Position numbers and translations under genes: made by a program
Shown here: positions 39,574-46,135 of the stretch, in pieces
Layout of the letters: each line of letters begins with the position of its first letter
Position numbering within the stretch: the stretch's first letter is position 1
The notes under the pieces: generated by a model
Told to the model about the DNA's origin: nothing
The model's database searches: none
What the model saw: the letters and a program-made list of their open reading frames with translations, nothing else
Assembly (NCBI GenBank): GCA_017481825.1
Contig: JAFUOR010000006.1
Span: 1-46,135 of the forward strand
Length of the DNA: 46,135 bases
Direction: 5' to 3'
From: Clostridia bacterium
GTDB lineage: Bacteria > Bacillota > Clostridia > Christensenellales > Aristaeellaceae

Positions 39574-41043
39574 TTAATCCGTCGTGACCTTCACGACCAC
39601 AGGCATGTCGCTGCGGAAGCCGCCCATGTCCACATGGAGGGCCTCATCATCGCGGCTCCACTGGCACTCGCCCGCACCCAGCACCTCGACCTTTTCGATC
39701 ACGCCGTGCCACAGGGGCAGATGGCTCGCATCGGCACAGCGCAGGGACTTGATGTGGAGCTTGCCATCCTCGGGGCACTTGAGGCAGGTGGCGTACACTC
39801 GGCTGCCATTGCAGGTGAAACGGAAGTCCTCACTGGTATAGCCGCGGGCGGCGCCGTCGGCAAACTGACCCTCCTGGATCTTCGTGGGGCCCTCCTGGGC
39901 AATGCGCCAGACGGTGGTGCCGTGGATGGCCTCGTCGTTGACCTTCATCCACGCGGCCATGGCCTGCAGAATCTCGATCTCCTTCTCCCGCAGCGCGCCG
40001 TCGGGCTTGGGGCCGAAGTTCAGCAGCAGGCGGCCATTCTTGCACACCACGTCCACCAAATCGCAGATGACCTCCGCCGGGGTCTTGAACACCGCCTTGC
40101 CGGGCTGCTCGGAGTAGCACCAGCTGTGACGCATGACGGACGTATCGCTCTGCCACAGGAAGGGCTTGGCCTCGGCAAACTGGCCGCGCTCGATATCCGG
40201 CACACCGATGCCAAAGGGCATGGCGTCATGCTTGTAGTTGATCACACAGCCGCCGTACTCCTCCATACGGTTGAAGTAATAGGCTGCAAAGCGCCGGAGA
40301 TAGGGTTTGACCGCACTGTGCTGAATCCACCAGTCGAAATAGAGGATACGGGGATGGTAGCGATCCACAATCTCGCAGCAGCGCAGCAGCCAGTCGGTGA
40401 GGAACTCATCGGTGGGCGTAGGCTCGGAGTACAGATCGTGGTGATTAGCCTCCGCCATAGCGGGCCATTCGTAGTCGCCCAGCTTCATTTCATCGCCAAA
40501 GCAGCCCAGTTCACGGCCATGGCCGAGGAAGAACCAGTGCTCCACGCGGTGGGTGGAGGCGCCCAGCGTCATGCCCGCGCGCTCCGCCTCCAGCAGCAGA
40601 TCGCCCATGATATCGCGATGGGGGCCCATCTCGGCAGCGTTCCAGTGGGACAGTTCGCTCTTGTAATTCTGGAAGCCGTCATGGTGCTCCGCCACGGGGA
40701 CGATGTAATCCGCGCCAGCCTCCCGGAAGAGCTTCGCCCACAGCTGCGGATCGAAATGCTCCATCTTGAATTCAGGAATAAAATCCTTGAAGCCGAACTC
40801 CTTCGGATCACCATAGCGCTCCAGATGGTGCTTGTACTCCTCTGAATCCTTGATGTACATGTTGCGGGCATACCAGTCGTGATATGCCGGAACGGAAAAC
40901 ACGCCCCAGTGCAGGAAAATGCCCAGGCGCTTCTCCCGATACCAGTCGGGCACGGGGTGCTTGGCCAGAGAATCCCAGGTGGGCTGATACTTGCCCTCGC
41001 GGTTGACCCGGTCGATCTCCTGAAGATACTTAAGTCGATCCAT
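39574..41043 (-). CDS. Alpha-L-fucosidase, glycoside hydrolase family 29
   Basis: A 489-residue GH29. The family blocks are KRLGIFLHWGVFSVPAYHDW, VAEHHDGF and the nucleophile Asp237 in RILYFDWW. The C-terminal domain (about 390-489) is a beta-sandwich. GH29 retains configuration and removes alpha-L-fucose; linkage (1,2; 1,3/4 or 1,6) cannot be told. No signal peptide. The start at 41043 follows AGGAGG; an in-frame ATG 57 bases upstream has no site. It is the first gene of a minus-strand operon (GH29-GH31-LURP-one) facing away from the GH3 gene, which suggests shared induction. Confidence 0.92.
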   Translation of the reverse strand: MDRLKYLQEIDRVNREGKYQPTWDSLAKHPVPDWYREKRLGIFLHWGVFSVPAYHDWYARNMYIKDSEEYKHHLERYGDPKEFGFKDFIPEFKMEHFDPQLWAKLFREAGADYIVPVAEHHDGFQNYKSELSHWNAAEMGPHRDIMGDLLLEAERAGMTLGASTHRVEHWFFLGHGRELGCFGDEMKLGDYEWPAMAEANHHDLYSEPTPTDEFLTDWLLRCCEIVDRYHPRILYFDWWIQHSAVKPYLRRFAAYYFNRMEEYGGCVINYKHDAMPFGIGVPDIERGQFAEAKPFLWQSDTSVMRHSWCYSEQPGKAVFKTPAEVICDLVDVVCKNGRLLLNFGPKPDGALREKEIEILQAMAAWMKVNDEAIHGTTVWRIAQEGPTKIQEGQFADGAARGYTSEDFRFTCNGSRVYATCLKCPEDGKLHIKSLRCADASHLPLWHGVIEKVEVLGAGECQWSRDDEALHVDMGGFRSDMPVVVKVTTD

Positions 41044-41160
41044 GGTTGATTTCCTCCTGTTCAGGAAGTCATAGGAATAACTGATACAATCATACGACAC
41101 GCCCCCCCTTTTCCCCTGCCGACAGCATCGACGAAAATCAGCGAAATTTCACAGGACGGA

Positions 41161-41189
41161 TTGCTTTTGCCCGCCCGATAGGATAAGAT
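41161..41189 (+). promoter_or_regulatory. Promoter of the GH3 gene, in the divergent GH29/GH3 space
   Basis: TTGCTT, 17 bases, TAAGAT, 64 bases before the ATG at 41253. The 209-base space also must hold the minus-strand operon promoter (TATGAT at 41087-41092 is a candidate -10). No regulator gene is adjacent. Confidence 0.55.
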
Positions 41190-41252
41190 ATAGGCAGTAT
41201 CCGCCCACAGCGGAACAGAACGTGTCAATGAAATACAGGAGGTATTGATCAT

Positions 41253-43379
41253 ATGCTGTCCAATGAAGCCATCCAGCTCCGCGTTGAGGAGCTTCTTCAT
41301 CAGATGACCCTGGAGGAAAAGGCCGCTCAGATGGTGCAGGTCCCCTACACGGTGGTAGGCCGTGAGGAGGCGCTGCGCTGGGCCAAATTGGGCGCAGGCT
41401 CCTTCCTGCACGTGCTGGGCGATGACGCCCGCGAGGTGCAGAAGACCGCCATCGAGCAGAGCCGTCTGGGCATCCCGGTGATCTTCGGCATCGACGCCAT
41501 CCATGGCCATGGCCTGAAGCATGAGGCCGCCATCTTCCCCTCCCAGCTGGCCACGGCCTGCGCCTGGGATCCGGATCTGGCCGAGGAGATGGGCCGCATC
41601 ACCGCCCGCGAGGTCGCCACTGACGGCCTGCACTGGACGTTCTCTCCCGTTTTATGCCTTGGACGCGACACCCGCTGGGGACGCGTCAATGAGACCTTCG
41701 GCGAAGATCCTTACCTGAGCGGCGAACTGGCGGCGGGCATCATCAAGGGCTACCAGGGGAAATCCCTGGATGACGACGAGAGCATCCTGGCCTGCGCCAA
41801 GCACTACATCGGCTACGGCGAGGCCGTGGGCGCCCGCGACGCCTGCGATACCGAAATCACCTACCGCAAAATGAAGGAGGTCTTCCTGCCGCCCTTCAAG
41901 CGCGCAGTGGACGTGGGCTGCGCCACCTTCATGACCGCCTACGGCTCGGTTGACGGCACGCCCTTCACCGCCGACAAGAAGACCCTGAAGACCATTTTGC
42001 GCGATGAACTGGGCTTTGACGGCTTCGTCGTGACGGACTGGGACAATTGCTCCAGCCTCGTCAAGGTGCAGCACGTCGCCGCCAGCATGAACGAGGCCGC
42101 CATCCTTGCCGCCGAGGCCGGAAACGACATGATCATGACCTCCGTGGACTTCTACGAGGCAGCCATCAGGGCGGTTCAGGAAGGCAAGCTGGAGGAATCC
42201 GTGCTGGATGACGCCGTGCGCCACATCCTGACCATCAAGCTGCGCATGAACCTCTTCGAGAAGCCGGAAAAGACCGGCATGCCCGGCTGCATCGGCTGCG
42301 CGGAGCACCAGGAAGCCACGCTGCGCGCCGCCCGCCGCACCATCACGCTCCTGAAAAATGACGGCACGCTGCCGCTGAGCAATATCCGCAAGCTGGCCGT
42401 TATCGGACAGAATGCCGACGATATCCAGTCCCAGTACGGTGACTGGACGTACCTGACCCACCCCGATCCGGCGCATGCGCTCAAGCCCCGCCGCCCCTAC
42501 GTCACGGTGAAGGAGGGCTTTGAGCAGCTCTGCGCCGAAAAGGGCATCGAATGCGTGTATCATCGCGGCTGCGGCGTGCTTCCCTCCGAAACGGACGATA
42601 TCCCCGGCGCAGTGGCCGCCGCTGCCGATGCAGACGTGATCGTACTGGCAGTGGGCGACGTGATCTCGCAGGTGGGCGAATGCAAGGATCGCGCCAGGCT
42701 GGAGCTTTCCGGGCGTCAGATGGAGCTCTACCGCGCCCTGCTCGCCCTTGGCAAGCCCGTGGTGACAGTGCTGGTGTCCTCCAAGCCCCTGGCCATCCCT
42801 GAAATTGCCCGGAGCACCAACGCCCTCATCTGTGCCTTCAACGGCGGCATGTTCGGCGGTCAGGCCGTAGCGGAGGCTGCCTTTGGCTGCTTCAATCCTT
42901 CCGGGCGCCTGCCCATCAGCTTCCCCCACCATTCCGGCCAGGTGCCGGTCTACTACAACCAGCTGCCTGGCTGGCATTGGGGCAAGTACTGTGACATGCC
43001 CAAAGAACCCCTGTTCACCTTCGGCGAGGGCATGGGCTATTCGGCCTTCACCTACGCCAACCTCACCTTTGACGCAGATACCTTCACCGCCGCAGTGGAT
43101 GTAACCAACGCCGGTCAGGTGAAGGGTACCGAAACCGTGCAGGTCTACATGCACGATGTGGTCGCCAGCGTGATGCAGCCGGTAAAGCAGCTGATCGCCT
43201 TCACCCGGGTGAGTCTTGCGCCTGGGGAAACAAAGACGGTGACCTTCCAGCTGGGACGCGAAGATTTCTCCATCGTGAACCGCGAGGAGCAGCGCGTGGT
43301 GGAGCCCGGCGAATTCGAGCTCTTCGTCGGCCACAGCAGCAAGGACGACGATCTGCTGAAAACAAGCTTTGTCCTGTAA
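41253..43379 (+). CDS. Beta-glucosidase, glycoside hydrolase family 3
   Basis: A 708-residue GH3. TIM barrel (about 10-350) with FGIDAIHGHGL, CAKHYIGYGE and the nucleophile Asp262 in VVTDWDN. The alpha/beta sandwich (about 375-600) contains VGECKDRARLELSGRQ, which carries the likely acid/base Glu, and a fibronectin III-like C-terminal domain (PFTYANLTFDAD region to the end, with FELFVGHSSKDD). It is like BglX in order but has no signal peptide, so it acts on imported cello- or xyloglucan-derived beta-glucosides. AGGAGG precedes the ATG. Strong intrinsic terminator downstream. Confidence 0.95.
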   Translation: MLSNEAIQLRVEELLHQMTLEEKAAQMVQVPYTVVGREEALRWAKLGAGSFLHVLGDDAREVQKTAIEQSRLGIPVIFGIDAIHGHGLKHEAAIFPSQLATACAWDPDLAEEMGRITAREVATDGLHWTFSPVLCLGRDTRWGRVNETFGEDPYLSGELAAGIIKGYQGKSLDDDESILACAKHYIGYGEAVGARDACDTEITYRKMKEVFLPPFKRAVDVGCATFMTAYGSVDGTPFTADKKTLKTILRDELGFDGFVVTDWDNCSSLVKVQHVAASMNEAAILAAEAGNDMIMTSVDFYEAAIRAVQEGKLEESVLDDAVRHILTIKLRMNLFEKPEKTGMPGCIGCAEHQEATLRAARRTITLLKNDGTLPLSNIRKLAVIGQNADDIQSQYGDWTYLTHPDPAHALKPRRPYVTVKEGFEQLCAEKGIECVYHRGCGVLPSETDDIPGAVAAAADADVIVLAVGDVISQVGECKDRARLELSGRQMELYRALLALGKPVVTVLVSSKPLAIPEIARSTNALICAFNGGMFGGQAVAEAAFGCFNPSGRLPISFPHHSGQVPVYYNQLPGWHWGKYCDMPKEPLFTFGEGMGYSAFTYANLTFDADTFTAAVDVTNAGQVKGTETVQVYMHDVVASVMQPVKQLIAFTRVSLAPGETKTVTFQLGREDFSIVNREEQRVVEPGEFELFVGHSSKDDDLLKTSFVL

Positions 43380-43385
43380 ACAACC

Positions 43386-43416
43386 AGCCCGCGTCTATAT
43401 TCAGGCGCGGGCTTTT
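43386..43416 (+). terminator. Intrinsic terminator of the GH3 gene
   Basis: Stem AGCCCGCG/CGCGGGCT followed by TTTT. It sits six bases after the stop. Confidence 0.8.
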
Positions 43417-43459
43417 CTGACATTTCAGGCGGCGAAATGTATCTTTGGAGCAGGATTCC

Positions 43460-43487
43460 TTGATTTTTTCCTGTGGCGTAGTATCCT
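43460..43487 (+). promoter_or_regulatory. Promoter of the secreted HExxH gene
   Basis: TTGATT, 16 bases, TATCCT, 19 bases before the ATG at 43507. Confidence 0.45.
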
Positions 43488-43506
43488 ATCCGCAGAGGTG
43501 ATCGAT

Positions 43507-45114
43507 ATGCTGCGTTCAAAGTGCTGCTGGATACTCGTCCTGATGCTCGTGCTGCTCACGTTCACGGCCTCCGCCGAGGAGATCGAGTACAGGCCTCAGA
43601 CCTACATTGCTTTCTCGGAGCCCTACGGCTATCAGCTGGTCAATGTCGGCCCGGGCTGCACGGCGCAAATCGGGCAGCACACATACTACTTCCTGACCTC
43701 CACCGGAGAGGACAAGCGTGACGCCATCATTGCGCAGACCGAGGCTGCGTTTACAGCCCTGCAAGCCTGGGGCGCGCATGACAGGGCGTACACCATCCAT
43801 GTCGTCAAGGGCAGCTATGAACCCCGGGTGGAGGGCGACACGCTGTATCTCGGCACGACAGCGTACAACACTGCTTCTTACATTACCGGCATGGCCAAGC
43901 TGGTCTTTGGCAACAGAGTGAACTACGGCCTGATCTACGGCGTGAGCTGCGAGGCTGCTGCAGCGCTGGGCGTGGCAGTGGATGACCCCATCCCGTTGCA
44001 CGATGCGCTGTCCGTCATGACAGGCGGTAATCGCGCCTACCTTGACCTGAGCTATGCCTGCTTCATTGAGCCCTACGCCGACGCAGCGATGCAGGCAAAC
44101 GTCCAGTCCATTGCGCGGAGCCTGACGGCTTCCATGTCGGCACAGGAGAAGTCCGTCCTGCTGAGGGATTACTCCGACGAAGCATTCTACGCCCGCCTGA
44201 ACGCCTTCCTTGCTGCGAACGGACAGGAGGCGTATGAGAATGCTGACATGTGGGGCATCTCCTTCCATGGCGGCGGACGGGATGTGCGGCTGAGGTGGGA
44301 AACGGAGAATGCGAGCTATGTTGTGGATAACGGGTTTGAGGATTTTGACCTGGAGCACATCAGACAATACATCGGTGAACAGAACCCGCTGAATGACGCT
44401 TATCCCCAACTGCGCAGGAGCATCCTGTCCTTTGAGACCGTCATCACCTATACGCAGGAGTACTTTGCGCCCTATCAGATCAGTGCGCCGCCTACCATAT
44501 GGTTTGAGAACAACAACGTCAATTACAAGAGCGGTTACAACCGCCTGCTCTGGGCCGCGTTCTACGATCCCGCCAATCATACCATCCATCTTGGCGCGGT
44601 TGATTCGCTGGGACATGAGTACGCTCATGCCATCATGGAGCCCACGGATTCGATGCTCGCCATTGAGGAATGCCTTACCTATTACTACGGCTACTTTGGA
44701 ACGCCGAATGGACTGATTGCCACCTTTCCGATGATGGCTGATGCAGTTGCCGGTAATGACAACGAGAACTTCCTTGCCCTTGTCGATCAGATGTCCGTGC
44801 TGATCGGGCATGAGGTCGATTTCCACAACCCAGCCGACTACATCGCCGTCACAGAGGCCGAACTGGTTCACGCCGGCGGCGCAAGCTGGCACATCCTGAG
44901 CGAGAATGCCTTCACCACCGCCGCTACCGGTTTAGACACCGGTGCCCGCTTCTGCTTCGCTCATCATCTCCTGACCATCTATGGTAAGGATCTGACCATC
45001 CGCGCCATCGCCGAGAATGACCCGGAAACGCTGTTGGGCAAATCGTGGGACGCCCTTGTGACCGACTGGAGCACTCATTTGAACGATACCTACGGCCATC
45101 TATTCGCCAAATAA
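43507..45114 (+). CDS. Secreted putative zinc metallopeptidase (HEYAH)
   Basis: A 535-residue exported protein with a signal peptide (WILVLMLVLLTFTASA, residues 8-23). Near residue 370 it carries HEYAH inside SLGHEYAHAIMEPTD, then an acidic pair 13 residues later (AIEECLTYYYGYF, Glu387/388), the pattern of an HExxH...E gluzincin zinc site. The N-terminal 340 residues contain no domain I recognise. There is no anchor, so it is probably released. The nearest family is not known to me. It follows the GH3 gene with its own promoter; GAGGTG before the ATG. Peptidase activity is inferred from the motif only. Confidence 0.7.
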   Translation: MLRSKCCWILVLMLVLLTFTASAEEIEYRPQTYIAFSEPYGYQLVNVGPGCTAQIGQHTYYFLTSTGEDKRDAIIAQTEAAFTALQAWGAHDRAYTIHVVKGSYEPRVEGDTLYLGTTAYNTASYITGMAKLVFGNRVNYGLIYGVSCEAAAALGVAVDDPIPLHDALSVMTGGNRAYLDLSYACFIEPYADAAMQANVQSIARSLTASMSAQEKSVLLRDYSDEAFYARLNAFLAANGQEAYENADMWGISFHGGGRDVRLRWETENASYVVDNGFEDFDLEHIRQYIGEQNPLNDAYPQLRRSILSFETVITYTQEYFAPYQISAPPTIWFENNNVNYKSGYNRLLWAAFYDPANHTIHLGAVDSLGHEYAHAIMEPTDSMLAIEECLTYYYGYFGTPNGLIATFPMMADAVAGNDNENFLALVDQMSVLIGHEVDFHNPADYIAVTEAELVHAGGASWHILSENAFTTAATGLDTGARFCFAHHLLTIYGKDLTIRAIAENDPETLLGKSWDALVTDWSTHLNDTYGHLFAK

Positions 45115-45116
45115 CA

Positions 45117-45160
45117 AAAAGATCGCTGCCGCATACAATCACGGCAGCGATCTTTCTTTC
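45117..45160. terminator. Bidirectional terminator
   Basis: A perfect stem AAAGATCGCTGCCG/CGGCAGCGATCTTT lies between convergent stops (45114 and 45165). T's follow on the plus side, and the matching A's on the left serve the minus strand. Confidence 0.85.
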
Positions 45161-45164
45161 CGGA

Positions 45165-45911
45165 TTAATCTTCCTCTTCCTCTTCAGGCAGCTCGGCGTT
45201 GTGGTAGACGTTCTGCACATCATCGTTATCATCGAGCATCTCCAGCATCTTCTGGATGGCCTTGATGGTATCCTCATCGGACACGGCGACGGTGTTCTGG
45301 GGGATCATATCCACCTCAGCGGAGAGGAAGGTCAGGCCCTGGGCCTCGAGGGCTTCGCGTACGGCGGAGAAATCAGCGGGCGCGGTGTAGATCTCGAAGC
45401 AATCCTCCTGCGTCTGCATGTCCTCAGCGCCGGCATCCAGCGCCTGCATCATCAGCTCTTCCTCGTCGACGCCGGGGGTCTTTTCGACAACCAGCAGGCC
45501 CTTCTCATCGAACATGAAGGAAACGGAGCCGGTGGTGCCCAGGTTGCCGCCGTTCTTGGCGAAGCAGTGGCGCACGTCGGAGGCGGTACGATTGCGGTTG
45601 TCGGTGATGGTCTTCACGATGACCGCCACGCCGCCGGGCGCATAGCCTTCGTAAGTGATCTCCTCGTACACCACGTTAGACAGCTCGCCGCTGGCCTTCT
45701 GGATGGAGCGCTTGATGTTGTCATTGGGCATGTTGTTGGCCTTGGCCTTGGCGATGATATCGCGCAGCTTGTTGTTGTTATCGGGGTTGGGGCCGCCCGC
45801 GCGCACAGCAATTGCAATTTCACGGCCGATCTTGGTGAAGATCGCACCGCGGGCCGCGTCAGCCTTGCCCTTCTTGGCCTGAATATTATGCCACTTGGAA
45901 TGTCCGGACAT
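45165..45911 (-). CDS. yebC: YebC/PmpR-family regulator
   Basis: A 248-residue YebC-family protein, with the invariant N-terminus [20 protein letters not shown], followed by [19 protein letters not shown]. It has three domains: helical N-terminal, then two alpha/beta domains. Members are DNA-binding regulators and, more recently, translation factors that help ribosomes at proline runs. A C-terminal acidic tail (ELPEEEEED) is unusual in length. GGAGGG precedes the ATG and a strong promoter lies upstream. It is convergent with the HExxH gene. Confidence 0.96.
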   Translation of the reverse strand: MSGHSKWHNIQAKKGKADAARGAIFTKIGREIAIAVRAGGPNPDNNNKLRDIIAKAKANNMPNDNIKRSIQKASGELSNVVYEEITYEGYAPGGVAVIVKTITDNRNRTASDVRHCFAKNGGNLGTTGSVSFMFDEKGLLVVEKTPGVDEEELMMQALDAGAEDMQTQEDCFEIYTAPADFSAVREALEAQGLTFLSAEVDMIPQNTVAVSDEDTIKAIQKMLEMLDDNDDVQNVYHNAELPEEEEED

Positions 45912-45959
45912 TGGTATTCCCTCCTATATGTCGAAAGCGTTTATACACAGGAACACTTC

Positions 45960-45989
45960 ATTATATCACTGGATATGCAGGCACGTCAA
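45960..45989 (-). promoter_or_regulatory. Promoter of yebC
   Basis: Minus strand: TTGACG, 18 bases, TATAAT, 49 bases before the ATG. Confidence 0.75.
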
Positions 45990-46059
45990 GGGCTGATTTG
46001 CGGCGTTTTTCACGGCTGTGTAGCGTTACAATAGAAGTGAGACTGAAGGTATAGAAAAA

Positions 46060-46120
46060 GACGATTGAGATCATTAGAATAAAGCTACCACACCCAAACT
46101 AATGAAAGGACTCAATCGTC
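46060..46120. repeat. Perfect 10-bp inverted repeat at the window end
   Basis: GACGATTGAG (46060-46069) and CTCAATCGTC (46111-46120) are perfect inverted repeats, extended by the inner pair TCATTAG (46071-46077) and CTAATGA (46099-46105). An ATG at 46102 begins a frame MKGLNRQGNG that is cut by the window end. This could be the left end of an insertion sequence, but nothing proves it. The stretch before it (45990-46059) holds no other gene. Confidence 0.35.
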
Positions 46121-46135
46121 AAGGCAATGGTAACA

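Noticed and set aside
37301-39577. 758-codon plus-strand frame opposite the GH31 gene
   Set aside because: Antisense shadow; the GH31 gene has its catalytic residues and ribosome-binding site.
1-46135. CRISPR array, rRNA or complete prophage
   Set aside because: No regularly spaced direct repeats, no rRNA-like sequence and no phage structural genes were found on either strand.

Overview
The window reads as chromosomal DNA of a GC-rich member of the Clostridia (Bacillota). The signs are strong GGAGG-type ribosome-binding sites, TTGACA/TATAAT-type promoters, a CwlD-like amidase, a SpoIIIE/FtsK translocase, and small families typical of Clostridia (a CD1247-like zinc-ribbon protein, DUF5665, UPF0340/TIGR01440, DUF2974, DUF4179). 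A gut or rumen plant-polysaccharide user, perhaps near Christensenellales, is a guess from the glycosidases and Ig-like surface proteins. No rRNA, tRNA, CRISPR array, complete insertion sequence or phage was seen. Coordinates were read by eye; no database search was possible.

Layout. 1-1.2 kb is an accessory scar: a serine recombinase and a decayed Fic-family gene. 1.2-5.4 kb holds a zinc-ribbon protein, elongation factor P, a DtxR/MntR-type repressor, a possible structured RNA, and an unusual enzyme joining a degenerate iron-alcohol-dehydrogenase-like domain to an aldehyde dehydrogenase. 5.4-9.7 kb holds a FAD/Rieske oxidoreductase, a four-gene PRC-barrel/AI-2E-family transporter operon and an RmlD-like reductase. 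At 9.85-10.05 kb, with no gene, lie eleven DnaA-box-like 9-mers, two of them perfect: a candidate origin or DnaA reservoir. 10.2-14.3 kb holds cwlD, convergent rluD-lspA-DUF5665, and an ECF sigma factor with its DUF4179 partner. 14.3-24.3 kb is almost all on the minus strand: a secreted Ig-repeat protein, a SpoU methyltransferase, a second AI-2E-family protein, ftsY, an EamA transporter, a GNAT acetyltransferase, mnmG and a small protein. 24.3-30.7 kb is a block of exported proteins: a second Ig-repeat protein, a PIG-L deacetylase/phosphodiester glycosidase fusion, and a DUF3298-like protein. 30.7-36.7 kb holds spoIIIE/ftsK and a four-gene cluster (DUF2974 hydrolase, UPF0340, two membrane proteins). 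36.8-43.4 kb is a glycoside-use locus: a minus-strand operon of GH29 fucosidase, GH31 alpha-xylosidase and a LURP-one-like protein, divergent from a GH3 beta-glucosidase. 43.5-46.1 kb holds a secreted HExxH protein, a YebC-family regulator, and a perfect inverted repeat at the end that may be the edge of a mobile element.

How the genes work together. The GH29, GH31 and GH3 enzymes lack signal peptides. Together they could take apart imported fucosylated xyloglucan oligosaccharides in the cytoplasm, although no transporter or beta-galactosidase is in view. The exported block at 24-29 kb looks like a surface or cell-wall programme, and its three intergenic spaces carry copies of one dispersed repeat of about 220 bp. 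The housekeeping genes (efp, lspA, rluD, ftsY, mnmG, ftsK, yebC) mark this as core chromosome rather than an island.
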